Origin: Ailanthus altissimus
Lineage: Eukaryota; Streptophyta; Magnoliopsida; Sapindales; Simaroubaceae
Direction of reading: 5' to 3'
NCBI GenBank assembly: GCA_946807835.1
Contig: OX327683.1
Span: 5,709,001 to 5,773,000 of the forward strand
DNA length: 64,000 nucleotides
Shown here: in pieces, positions 1 through 12,200 of the stretch
Position numbering within the stretch: position 1 is the first letter of the stretch
Layout: every line of letters starts with the position of its first letter
Position numbers and translations under genes: made by a program
The notes under the pieces: generated by a model
The model's database searches: none
Told to the model about the DNA's origin: nothing
Seen by the model: only the letters and a program-made list of their open reading frames with translations

Positions 1-1213
1 TATCTCATAAAATACGAAGTTAATTGGTATAATTATTGAAGATATAAAATACTGACTTAATTATTAACAACTCTTATGTTGATGGTAAAGTCCAAATCTA
101 CCGTTATCATGGACCAAATTGCATTGTAAGTGGGTAAAATGGTTGTTGGCCGAAAGCTGATATATCTTTGGAATTTTGCTCATATCTCATTGGATACTCA
201 TCCAATTTGCATGAAATTAGTGCCTATGGAAAGAAGAGACAAAATGCTATAACTTTCATGTCATAGAGACTACATCGGTCATTTATATTATAAAAAATGT
301 ACTGCAAGTGGATGAATGAGTTATTGGCCTAAAATTATTGAAGATTGATGTCACCCATGACATATTTTCATTCATTGCTTATATAAGGAGACTCTTATGA
401 TGTTTTCAACATTAGATAATTCTCTATTCTTTTCTTCTCATTAACATGTATTGTAATTTAAGCTAGAGTTCTTAGCAAGGCTAAGAGATGAACTTTTATG
501 TGTAATAAATCTACTTCTATGCTTTGATTCGTTTTCAACATCTACAAATGTATGTAAGTTTGATTTTGATTAAACTCTTATCTATTTTATTTTCTATAAT
601 TCAGAGGTTATAATTCTCATGTCTCATATATGTTCAGTCATACTTTTCTTATGTGATTCTTGTTGAATTATAATTGTTGTTGGTTACATTATTTTATATG
701 TTAATCTTTTACTGCAATATTGTCAAATTGATATATTGTCGATTTTGGATAACATGTAAGGGCAATAGATGTTTGATATTCAAGTTGATCTTTTACTGCA
801 ATATTGTCAAAATGATATATTGTCGATCTTAGATAACTTGTATAAATGAACATGATTTGTGTTAATATTTGTAAAAGAGTTTAGTCACACTAAATACATG
901 TGTTATCAAATGTGCTATATTTTATATATCTTCCGATTGATTGTTTGGGATGTGAAACTTTCAATTAAATTATAAACATTGAATCAAAGTGTAGAGTGGA
1001 TTTATAAAGCATAATTGTGATTCTCAAAGTCTTACTTAAATCATCATAAGATATTTTCCTCAATTTATAGACAATTCTATCTCATCAAATAATTTTATTC
1101 TTTACTATCTCTTTAATATTTTACTTCACCAACTTATTTTGTCAAGAGCTTTCTCGTGAGATCGACACCTCAATCTATACTGCGATAGCCGCGTTATATT
1201 TTGAGTGTAAACA
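1..1213 (+). mobile_element. 5' LTR (left end cut off by window) of an Athila-like Ty3-gypsy element
   Basis: Position 1 onward matches position 7,620 onward almost base for base, so the two are the LTRs of one element; the left end lies outside the window. The LTR ends in GTAAACA at 1,213 (8,832 in the right copy), followed six bases later by a primer binding site. A TATA-like sequence (TTATATAAGG) lies near 378-388, and AATAAA-type signals follow. I count about 32 differences over 1,213 bases, mostly transitions. They are very unevenly spread (see findings). Confidence 0.9.
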
Positions 1214-1219
1214 AAAATT

Positions 1220-1237
1220 TGGCGCCGTTGTCGGAGA
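1220..1237 (+). other. Primer binding site complementary to tRNA-Asp
   Basis: TGGCGCCGTTGTCGG just inside the left LTR closely matches the tRNA-Asp-type primer site described for Athila elements (usual form TGGCGCCGTTGCCGGGG). It places the LTR end and fixes the element's orientation as plus. Confidence 0.75.
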
Positions 1238-1337
1238 AGCACACTAAGCGAAAGTCGGTTGCGATTATAAATACTAAAGTGGTAACTTTGTACATTTCTT
1301 TTTCTTTGTAAAATATTAGTTTTATTTTCTTGTAATT

Positions 1338-1940
1338 AATTTCATTGTTCATGGTTGGTTCTACCACCTAATTTATTTTATTTTTTTTAGTTAATTTGTT
1401 ATAATTTATATTATTTTAATGACTGATTTTACCGCCTAACTTCGTTCACTTTTTTTTATTTATTTATTGTACTTCGCACTTTATTTTCTTTTGTTTATTT
1501 ATTGTACTTTATTTCTTTAGCTAATTTGTTATATTTTTTTGTGGCTGGTTCTACCGCTTAACTTAGTTTATTTTTTTAATTGTACTTTATTTATTTATTG
1601 GACTTTTTTTATTGTACTTTAATTTTATTTTATTTTACTTATTTATTGCACTTTATTTTCTTTAGTTAATATGTTGTATTTTCTTTTTATTTTAATGGCC
1701 GGTTCTACTGCCTAACTTCTTATTTATTTATTTGTTGTACTTTTTTTTATTTTTTATTTTATTTATTTGTTGTACTTTATATTTTATTTTTCTTTATTTA
1801 TTACACTTTCTTTTCTTTTATTTACTTATTGTACTTTTATTTATTTATTTATTGTACTTTTTTATTGTACTTTACAGTTTATTATCTTTTGTTCATTTAT
1901 TGTATTTATATTTCATAGTTGATCTTACCACCTAACTCAT
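1338..1940 (+). repeat. Irregular repeats in the Athila-like leader
   Basis: This untranslated leader is built from T-rich units of the form TTTATTTATTGTACTTT. A motif close to GGTTCTACCNCCTAACT recurs at about 1,357, 1,425, 1,547, 1,701 and 1,921, spaced roughly 70-220 bases apart. The 67-codon frame at 1,732-1,935 is all hydrophobic and Leu/Phe-rich because of this composition and is not a gene. Confidence 0.6.
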
Positions 1941-2012
1941 TTCTATTTCTTATTGTGTTTTATTACGCTTCTTAATTTTCCTTAAGCATTTCCTTCTTTA
2001 AAAAAAAAAAAT

Positions 2013-4451
2013 TTGTTAGGATGTATGCATCGACTTAGAGACAAACGAGGAAGATTTATGAGAGAACTAGACCTAGAACCACCCCCACAATTTGTAAGGG
2101 AAGAGAATTCACCATCTAATTTATTTTATAATTCTAACACAATGAGTCAACACGAAAAAAACCCCGTTAGGACTCTAAAAGATTACTTGCATCCTACTCG
2201 CACAGCCACACCATTATGCATTATATTTTCACCTAACACACCACATTCAGATTTTAAACCTGGAATGATACAACTTCTGCCCATTTTTCATGGTCTAGAT
2301 AGTGAAAATCCTTATGTACATGTTAGGAAATTTGAAGAGGTAATTGCCACATTCCATAGTCAACCTGAAGCCATAGACACTGTTAGGTTTAAATTTTTTC
2401 CTTTTTCTTTGAAAGACAAAGTAAAGAGTTGGCTATACTCTTTGAGGCCGAGGTCTATAGGAACTTCGGCAGAAATAACCCAAGTATTTTTTAATAAATA
2501 CTTTCCACAACACAAAACTAACGGCCTAAAAAGAAAATTTTCTTCATTCTTCTAAAAAGACAGTGAAACCTTATATCAAGTATGGGAAAAGTTTAAAGAG
2601 TTGCTAAATCTATGCTCTTACAATGGGTATAAAAATTGGCGCTTGGTTAGTTATTTCTATGAGGGACTCATAATTAGAGAGCGCCAATTTGTTGAGATGA
2701 TGTGTAATGAGGAGTTCCTTCACAAAGATCCTGAGGAAGCTATAGAATTCCTTAATGACTTAGCTCCAAAAGCCCATAGATGGATTAGACCTAGCATTAC
2801 TGAAAGCACAAATAGGTCATGACCCAATGGAGTTTTTCATCTTAGGGAAGAGGATAACCTTAAAGCCTAATTAGAGGTCTTAACTAGGGAGTTAAAGGCC
2901 TTGAAAACTAAAGATAGAAGGGTCACTCACACGGTTGCTAGGGTTGAGTCACATGATGTCTGTTTTGTTTGTGGAGGAGCGGAACACTTACCTCAAGATT
3001 GCCCCACCTATAGTGAGATGAGAGGGATATATGAAGAACAATGTAATGCCCTAGGGATGTACAAGAAGTCTTATTCACCTTTCTCTGAAACATATAATCC
3101 TAGCTGGAGAAACCACCCAAATTTCAGTTAGAAATCTGACCAACAACCCAACAGCCATTGGAAACAAGAATAACAAACACCCAAGTCTTATGTTGCACTT
3201 CAATATAATGCACGACCAACTAAGAGTTCTTTAGAGAATACATTACAAGCATTTATGGAGGCACAAAGTAAGACTAACCAAAAATTTGAAATAGTTCTTG
3301 CGTAGGTAATAGACGAAAACAAGGAAATCAAGAGTCAAATCACAAAACTGACCAGTGCTTTAACTTTACAAGAGCAAGGTCAGTTTTCATCTCAACCTCA
3401 ATCCAATCCAAAAGGACAATTCATGGTACAAACTTCTATTTATGATGCTCAAAATCTCAAAGAAGTTAATGCCATTACTACTCGAAGTGATAAGATTGCA
3501 AGTGAGCCTACTTCTGAAACTAACACATCTACGAGTAGTAAAGATGCCTCCTTTGAAAAAGAGGCCACAATGAAAAAAGAGCCCAAAAATAAGTTTTCAA
3601 TTTCAGTGCCTTTTCCTTAAGCTTTTCGACCGGTTGGAAAAAATTTAAAAATTCAAGGTAAGATTTTGGAACATTTGAAACAAGTTAAGATTAATCTTTC
3701 CTTGTTGCATTTGATTAAGCAGGTTCCAACTTATGCCAATGTCATCAAGGATCTATGCACTATCAAAAGAAAACACAATATCAAGAAAACTGTATTTTTG
3801 GCAGAACAGGTAAGTGTAGTGATTGAACAAAAGACACCACCCAAGTATAAAGACCCAGGATGTCCCACAATCTCCTGTCAAATTAGGATACATGAGTTTG
3901 GTCAAGCTTTGTTGGACTTAGGAGCAAGTGTAAATTTAATGCCCTATTCTATTTACTTGTAATTGGGACTTGGTGAGATTAAACCTACATCTGTAGTCCT
4001 ACAATTAGCTGACCAATCAATCAAGAAACCACGAGAAATAGTAAAAGATGTTTTATTGCAAATTGATAAATTTTACTACCTATTGATTTTCTTATTTTAG
4101 ATACTCATTCTGTTGTTAACATGGAGTCAAAAATCCCTCTTATTTTGAGGAGACCTTTTTTAGCCACTATTAACACTCTTATTAATTGCAGAAATGGTCT
4201 AATTGTAGAAACGCTCTTTTGAGAATATGACTCTTGAGATGAACATTTTCAATATTGACAAACAACCACAAGAAAAATATGAATGCTATCATTCATATAT
4301 GATAGACACACTTGTAGCGGAGAAAACTTATAAAAATCATAGCTTTGATTCTTTAAAAAATTTCATTGATTTTAATTTTGAAGAATTGTATTATCCTGAT
4401 GAAATAACTGATGTGTTTAGTGTTTTTGACTCACAGGATAAAGGGATTTGA
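2013..4451 (+). pseudogene. Athila-like gag-protease, interrupted by stop codons
   Basis: One reading frame carries recognisable Gag and protease from 2,013 to about 3,960, broken by several in-frame stops. The capsid-like part (about 2,270-2,800) is of retrotransposon Gag type, with a motif FHGLDSENPYVHVRKFEE. A zinc knuckle C-x2-C-x4-H-x4-C begins near 2,961 (CFVCGGAEHLPQDC). A basic/Ser-rich linker follows, then an aspartic protease motif LLDLGASVNLMPYS at about 3,910-3,950. The flap and downstream part continue to 4,451 (NMTLEMNIFNI, typical of Athila polyproteins), with a local frame disturbance near 4,080. Five stops look like Gln codons changed by C-to-T (for example before KDSETLYQVW and LGLGEI). 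No functional product is expected. Confidence 0.85.
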
Positions 4452-4935
4452 TTTTGGAAACCAGGCATTAAAGAGCTGCCACGAGAGAAGGAGAAACAAA
4501 AACCATCAAACCTCGAGACACCACTTGTCATCATTAGTGACCAAGAAACACATTTCTGTAACTGTTATTTTAAAGCTTTAAGTGTTACAGGTCTTCAGAG
4601 AAAATTATAATTGTCAGAAATAGAAGAGCTATGAAATGACGCATATGACAACTCCAGAATTTACAAAGCTAAAATAAAAGTAGCTCATGATAAACAGATC
4701 TCAAGGAAACACTTTGAGCCAAATCAACGGGTCTGTCTTTATGATTCTCGATTGCATTTAACCCTGAAAAGTTGAGATCTCGATGGACTGATCCATTTAT
4801 GGTAAGACACATTTTTTTTAATAGTGTTGTCGAAATAGAAGACCCCACTGATGGATGAACTTTCAAAGTGAATAGACAGCAGCTGAAAGTTATAGAGAAA
4901 AGGTAGACCACTCTATGTACCTAGGCGAGATCCCT
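4452..4935 (+). pseudogene. Athila-like integrase remnant; reverse transcriptase deleted
   Basis: Directly after the protease region the translation resembles integrase: IISDQETHFCN (core, around the second catalytic Asp) at about 4,530-4,560, then the C-terminal part with KHFEPNQRVCLYDSRLHL and LRSRWTDPF at about 4,690-4,800. In an intact element about 2-3 kb of reverse transcriptase, RNase H and integrase would lie between the protease and this point. That stretch is absent, and a second smaller deletion joins the integrase core to its C-terminus. Stops and frameshifts are present. Confidence 0.75.
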
Positions 4936-5198
4936 CTTGTGGATTCTGTCTAGCGTGCTTAATCAGGTTCAATCTATTTGTACCATATTTTATATTTTGT
5001 CTATATTTTATCTTTTGACTTTTTATTTTCTTTCACATTTTATTTTACTTTATTTTCTTCTTTTTATTTTTTCTTCAGTGTGACTTTATTTCCCGGTTAA
5101 GTGGCGGATACGGTACTCCGTGACTATTAAAGTCGGTTTCTCAGTTCCCTAAAAACTCTCCCTTAAACTGTGCATTTATCTCTTTTCTTTCTTTCAAA

Positions 5199-5815
5199 AT
5201 GGATCGCATTCTTGCCAACCTTAAAAAATATTTCCCTTCATTGCCTCAAAATGTTCTACTTAAGATTTACAAAGCACGGTGTGAAAGACTAAGGCTATTG
5301 ATGTTGGGTAATATCCCTGTAGATTTTCGTTGGTTAATTGAAACCAAGGTTCGATTATCTAGTGAATCTGCAAATGATTTTGTTTCTTATATGCCTGGTC
5401 TTGGAAGAAGCTCTTATACCAAAAGGCGACGAGCAAAGAGGTTACAAGTCTGTGATAAATGTGCTCAATGGAATTGTAACCGGAGTTGTCGTTCTTTAGG
5501 ATTTACATCTAGAAATCGAGAAGACAAAATTCAGTTCATTAAGGATGGACTGAGTAAGGAGTCTTTGGATGATATCCTATTGACTCTTGAGACGCATCCC
5601 TGTGGGCTCGTGCAACGTGAACTTCTTGATTTATAGAACAAATTCAAAAATGAACATCAATGGTATAGTCTCGGGAATCTGACTCGAAAAGACCCTGTTT
5701 GCCAATTTATAAGAAAATTGGATAGGAAGTCTATCCCCGACCCATAGAGGGCGTTTAAGCCGTTACTGGACGTAAAACCAGAGGAAGATGTGAGCCACAA
5801 TCACAACTACCTGTA
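5199..5815 (+). pseudogene. Extra Cys-rich reading frame downstream of pol in the Athila-like element
   Basis: A 145-codon open frame (5,199-5,636) begins at ATG after a T-rich stretch with a possible splice acceptor (TTCTTCAG at about 5,072). The same frame continues past a TAG to about 5,815 with a second internal TAG, so the ancestral protein was about 205 residues. It has no membrane segment or signal peptide. It is basic in the middle (KRRRAKR near residues 75-81), followed by Cys residues at 85, 88, 93 and 97 (C-x2-C-x4-C-x3-C), which suggests a small zinc-binding or nucleic-acid-binding module. It occupies the place where Athila elements carry an env-like frame, but it does not look like an envelope protein. 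I do not recognise the family. Confidence 0.5.
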
Positions 5816-6078
5816 AATACATGTGTTTCTAAATTCAAAATTTTATTTTATTTTGTTTTATGAATAGTAGGGCTACTCATATAGATGTCTTAAATTCAAA
5901 TCTTTTGGTTAAATAATGCATCATTTATCTTTGTTTTATTTATTTATTTGCATCATCATTTTAGTTTATATTTGCTTAATTGTCTTTCAGGTTTATTTCT
6001 TTTGAATAACTGGCGTTTCAGGTAATGTCTCATATACTTTATCTCTTTATTTAGACATTAAGGACAATGTTTCATCTG

Positions 6079-6092
6079 GTTTGGGGGAGGAT
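6079..6092 (+). other. Polypurine tract of the Athila-like element
   Basis: GGTTTGGGGGAGGA follows ACATTAAGGACAATG, a combination commonly seen just before the 3' LTR in this class of plant gypsy element. It implies the right LTR begins within about 25 bases of here. Confidence 0.6.
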
Positions 6093-6094
6093 AG

Positions 6095-6122
6095 TAGACA
6101 TAAGTTATATTTTGCATTCAAA

Positions 6123-6153
<31 letters not shown>

Positions 6154-8832
6154 TACAAAAAAAAAATAAAGATTAAACTAAAATAATGGTGCTAATATAT
6201 ACTTTTGATTATAATGACAGAGTAAAGAGTTTTAGTTATAACTTTTGAAACACATTTTAACTAACTTTTTGTTGTTTTGTTTTATATTTCATGCAATGTC
6301 GTTCATTGCTTGTAGTCTCGGTAATTCCTGTATAAAAGAATTTACTTTTCTGTCTAGGTATGATTTCAAAATTGTTTAGGTTGAGTCACTGTTTCTATTT
6401 AGGTTACTAAAAAAAGACTTCTAAAATATTTTTGAGTACAATACTAAGCCTTGTGGTAAGATGGATAATTCAATTTATATAACTAAGAGAATTTCCATGT
6501 TTAAGTATATATTTTTTCTAATCTCACATATCTTTTGTGAGTAAGTGAAAAGGTTGAAAAAACAGCTTATAAACCTTCATTGATCCTTTAAATTGGTTAA
6601 TTTTTGTTTAGATTGATATTATTTAAATTACGGAATAAGTTGGTTGCATTTATGTATAATATAATTTGGTGAGAAATCTTTGTAATGCTTTTTTGTATTC
6701 TTCAAAAATAAAAATAAAAAAAAATAAAAAAAAGAAGCAAAATTAATAAAAAAGAGAAGAATCAATTTAGTTTAATAAAGTTTTAATTCAATTTTAGAAG
6801 ACAAATATTTTGTAAGACAGTTTTCTCACCAAGTTATATTTGTATTATTCTCACAAATCAATTGAAGTTCTAAAGCTGGCGTATGTTAGGAATAATTAAT
6901 TTTTAAACAAATGATTTTTCTACCTTTGAATCAATGTTAGTTTATATGTCTGTCCTTAAAATTGACTTTTTCTTGAGTGCTTAACTATTTTCCAACTCCA
7001 TAAGAGAAGTCCTAACCTTTTAAACAGTCATACACCTGCGAGGATATAGAGTTAAGGCTTTTACTTGGAGAAATTCTCAAGGTTATATCTATTGTGGTTT
7101 TTGGTAAGATGGTTATAGCTTAATTCACACACACACACAAATTTTGAAAGTTGTAATTGAAAAAATCATAATAGCAACAGTGATCTTGAACTGACGTTTT
7201 GTTTGAAATGCTTAGGTAGTTTTGCATATTCTATTTATGCTTGAATTGCTAGAGACTAGTAATAAGCTGGTTGGGAGTTATGATGAGCACATAAAAAGAC
7301 ATATTTATTAAGAGATTCAGTCACCATTTGATGTCACTAATTTTAGCATTTTCTTGTATTTTAGCTTGAAATAAAGTGTTCTCCTTAAATTGTGATTAAT
7401 GAATGTTATTTGCACAGATTTAGGTAAAATGGACATAACTCTCAATGTAGAAATCAAAATAAAGAAATTCTTGAACTTGGTGTAACATGACTCAATCTTA
7501 CACAAACTTGAAGAATAGTGGAAAAGCCAAATCCAACATGTTATAGGCCAAAAATTGAGATACAATAGAATCGGACTACAACTTCTGCCTAGCTTGACCC
7601 AACTCACGTATTTAGATCGTATCTCATAAAATACGAAGTTAATTGGTATAATTATTGAAGATATAAAATACTGACTTAATTATCAACAACTCTTATGTTG
7701 ATGGTAAAGTCCAAATCTACCGTTATCATACACCAAATTACATTGCAAGTGGGTAAAATGGTTGTTGGCCGAAAGCTAATATATCTTTGGAATTTTGCTC
7801 ATATCTCATTGGATACTCATCCAATTTGCATGAAATTAGTGCCTATGGAAAGAAGAGACAAAATGCTATAACTTTCATGTCATAGAGACTACATCGGTCA
7901 TTTATATTATAAAAAATGTACTGCAAGTGGATGAATGAGTTATTGGCCTAAAATTATTGAAGATTGATGTCACCCATGACATATTTTCATTCATTGCTTA
8001 TATAAGGAGACTCTTATGATGTTTTCAACATTAGATAATTCTCTATTCTTTTCTTCTCATTAACATGTATTGTAATTTAAGCTAGAGTTCTTAGCAAGGC
8101 TAAGAGATGAACTTTTATGTGTAATAAATCTACTTCTATGCTTTGATTCGTTTTCAACATCTACAAATGTATGTAAGTTTGATTTTGATTAAACTCTTAT
8201 CTATTTTATTTTCTATAATTCAGAGGTTATAATTCTCATGTCTCATATATGTTCAGTCATACTTTTCTTATGTGATTCTTGTTGAATTATAATTGTTGTT
8301 GGTTATATTATTTTATATGTTAATCTTTTACTGCAATATTGTCAAATTGATATATTGTCGATCTTGGATAACATGTAAGGGCAATAGATGTTTGATATTC
8401 AAGTTGATCTTTTACTGCAATATTGTCAAAATGATATATTGTCGATCTTAGATAATTTGTATAAATGAACATGATTTGTGTTAATATTTGCAAAAGAGTT
8501 TAGTCACACTAAATACATGTGTTATCAAATGTGCTATATTTTATATATCTTCCGATTGATTGTTTGGGATGTGAAACTTTCAATTGAGTTATAAACATTG
8601 AATCAAAGTGTAGAGTGGATTTATAAAGCATAATTGTGATTCTCAAAGCCTTACTTAAATCATCATAAAATATTATTCTCAATTCATAAATAATTCTATC
8701 TCATCAATTAATTTTATCCTTTACTACCTCTTTAATATTTTACTTCACCAACCTATTTTGTCAATAGCTTCCTCGTGGGATCGACACCTTAATCTATACT
8801 ATGATAGCCGCGTTCTATTTTGAACGTAAACA
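6095..8832 (+). mobile_element. 3' LTR of the Athila-like element
   Basis: 7,620-8,832 is the duplicate of 1-1,213. If the polypurine tract is correctly identified, the LTR starts near 6,095-6,113 and is about 2.7 kb long, longer than most Athila LTRs. The 6,095-7,619 part has no counterpart inside the window to confirm it. It contains an (AT)n microsatellite (6,130-6,154), a short (CA)n run (about 7,122-7,139) and no gene. The TATA-like box is at about 7,997-8,007. An 84 bp offset internal duplication is present (see findings). Confidence 0.7.
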
Positions 8833-8835
8833 GAA

Positions 8836-9257
8836 TGTCACCCCCTAAATGTTCTCAGGCATTTCATTAAACATTTGGTGTGCGCCAAGACCTTTGAAGG
8901 CTACTTGGGCCATTGGAGTATTTCATGGACCATATTATCTAGAAGCCCATTTGAGATTGATGTATTATGGGCCAAGCCCACTTGTATTTAGTAGTTGGTA
9001 GAAAATTCTAAAATAAGAATATTCCTATGGAATATTACTTATGGTAGGTTACTTTTATTATAGGCCGTTGGATATTTTCAATCCTAACCGTCTATTGTAC
9101 ATAGCTTTTACTATAAATAGGTGAGCTCTTATTTGGAGAAATACACCTCTTAGCTTGTAATTCTTATTGTTATTAATACAAAAAATATTCTCTCAAACAC
9201 CTTGTGTTCTTCTTCTTAATGTCTTTCTTAGTTTGTTGATTTTTAGGCTGCTTAACA
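8836..9257 (+). mobile_element. Possible short solo LTR
   Basis: This segment starts TGTCACC right after the Athila-like LTR and could end at CTTAACA. It holds a TATA box (CTATAAATAG at about 9,111-9,120) followed by AATACA and T-rich sequence, as in a copia-type LTR. No matching second LTR and no clear target-site duplication are visible, so this is a tentative call. Confidence 0.35.
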
Positions 9258-12200
9258 TTAACAAGTGTCTAAGGCCGCACAAGTTGGAGAATTAAGTCCA
9301 TGACATTAGGCTGTGGCTCAGTATAGTTTATGGACATGACCTTTCGTCATGCAATTTTTTTATTTTTTTTTAAATAGACTATTGATCGACAGTTCAAATT
9401 AGGTGTTTATAAAATGGCATTCGTGAGTGCCATTTTATAAGCACTCTCTCAACTGTCTTAATTTAACTCAACTCTTTCCTAAATCTTTTTCAACTTTCTT
9501 CTAAATTATTTAAGTCTTTCTAAAAATTAAAATCTCACAAATAATTTTTCTATTTTTCAATTTTCGTTTATCCAATTATAAATTTTTAACACAATTGTTT
9601 ATTATCCATATAATGATAAATTTTTAATATTTATAATGAATTTGAAGAAAATATTTTAATGTCATTACAAATTTTTAGTAGTCAATCTGTTTCCGCAATT
9701 GAAAATGTTGAAAGTATTAAAAAATAAAAAAAAGATCAAATATTAGATATTTAGAATTATTTTACGCAAAAGACTCATACAATTTCTTTGAAAATTTGAA
9801 AAAAAAAACCTATCTGTAAATTTTGTACTTAAGCTTTAGAAGGCAAAAGTCAGGTAGCACCAGGCATATGAATCAACATGTCAAGACATATTTGCATAAA
9901 TATGATCCAAATGAGCCAACTCAATCTGAAATTTTCCTAAGTGCTCCTGAAGAAAATCTTTTTAAAATTTAAATATAATCAGCAATTGATGTATATTGAA
10001 TTAGTTAGATACATTGCAGTTAGTAAACAACCTTTCTCATTCGCTAAAAATGAAATGTATGAGAAATTTATAAAAATGTACTTTCAACCTAACTTTCTCT
10101 TGTGCTCCAAGAAATATAATTAAAAATATTATTTTCACTGTATTCATCAAACTAAACAAAAACTAATTAATGAAATCTCACAATTTTAAGGATTGTTTGT
10201 TATTGCTTTTGATTGTTGGACATGTGTCAATGATTTGGGTTATATTTGTGTTACATTTTATTATATTGATAATGAATAATTTTTATAAAAAATATTACTT
10301 TTTGTGAATTGGAACATCCCTACACAAATAATATTATTTTTAATTTTTTAATGAATATTTTTAGAGAATTTTAATTGTTGAAAAACTTATTAATATTACT
10401 TTTGATAATACAATTGCTAATATTGCTGCTATAGATTGTTTTCCCATTAGTTTACACATTCACGTAGTTTAAGTTTTTTTCATTTAAGGTATTTTTGTTC
10501 AAGATAATTTGAAATAATTAATTTTCAGATTGAAAAAATTAGAAAAGAAATAAATTTTTTGTTCATAATCTTCTAGATGACATAAATTTAAAGTTTTTCT
10601 GAATAATTGTGGAATGGATAGTAGAAGGTTCAACTTCACATGAAAACTCGTTAGACTGCTACATATATGATGGTGAAATCTTATGTGTGTTTTAGTGATT
10701 ATATAATATATTATTATAATAATAAATGAATGACTCTATACTAACTACTAATGATTAAAAAATTGTATTTTATTATATGCATTTTTTAAAAAGTATTTAG
10801 TGATGCTATGTTAGCATGTTTATGTGTATCAGTCTTCATCTTTTATTACTTTGACTCATATATATAATATTAGTTATGTTTTTGTTAATATAGAGATAAC
10901 TCAATGTTTTCTGATATATGTATTGTTATAGAGATTAAATTCTAAAAATATTGGAGGAAAATTTTTATATTTTTATTTATGCAACGATAATAGATCCTAG
11001 AATCAATTGGTTTAATGTCAAAATTTTAAACTATGGACTTATGATTTTGGTAAATTTACAATTTAATCATACAATTATTTATTTTTTATAAAATTAAATT
11101 TGGATCACTTGTATCTATAAAAAAAAACAAATGAAGAGCCTGTTTATGATCAAACTTTTTGGAGTATTTTGTTAAAAGGTAAAAGAAAGGTTGGTTCTAG
11201 TTTCGCTATTTCTACTGCTTTTAAATTGAAAAAAATTATTGATACTGACTACTCTTTTATATTGAGTACACAATAACAAAAATAATTTGATATTTTATCA
11301 TATTGAAAGTCACACAAAATGGTTTAACTTGTGTTATCCATCATAGTTTGATATTTACTAACACCTCTGGTGTCTACTATAACATTGAAATCTGCTTTTA
11401 ATATAAGGGCAGGACATTAGACAAAAAGTGATTAAGATTGACATTAGAAACTTTAGATGTTTCAGTGTGTGTAAAAGATTAAGAAGATGTAGAGGACCAA
11501 AAATAAAAATTGACAAGAAGACATGATCAAAGATTTTCAAGCCTTTGAGATTTGATCATTTAAAATACAAATTGTAATTCATCAGAAAATGGTTGAGTTT
11601 GCAAATGATAGATAGTTTAATAAGTGCCTACCTAATTGGAATGTATTAGTGTATATTTAACTCTTTACTTTTATATTTGTATCCAACAATTTATATTTAA
11701 TAATATCAATAAATTTTTATCAACAACTTATAATTGCAAGTTCAATTATGATTATAAACAATTTTCCAATCCAATACAAACTTACAAATAATAATTTTAA
11801 AATTTTTACAATATGTATAATTGTATTTAAAATATTTTAAAAATAATAATTATAAATATTAAAAATTTAAAAAAAATAATTAAAATATCTAAAACAAATT
11901 GGCACAACCATCGTAGACTCGTGCCGGTATGGGGCCCATCAAGGGACCGTGTCGGCATGGCATGTTTTGGGCCCAACAAGATAACTATTTGGGTAGCGCC
12001 ATGAAAGCACGACATTGTAGCATACTGTACTGACCCACAACATGCTACAAAATATGCTGGGCTAGGTCACTTGTGAACTACCTGACCTATTTGCTACCTT
12101 TAATGGAAACACTAGAACTTAGTATCTTTCTATTTTATTAAAATTTTCATAATTATCATTCTAACAATAATATTTTTTAAGAATCTATAACCATAACAAA

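Noticed and set aside
1732..1935. Hydrophobic 67-codon frame resembling a membrane protein
   Set aside because: It is a translation of T-rich leader repeats.
8833..9262. Target-site duplication for the Athila-like element or the short solo LTR
   Set aside because: The left end of the Athila-like element is outside the window, and CAGAA and TTAAC beside the solo LTR do not match.
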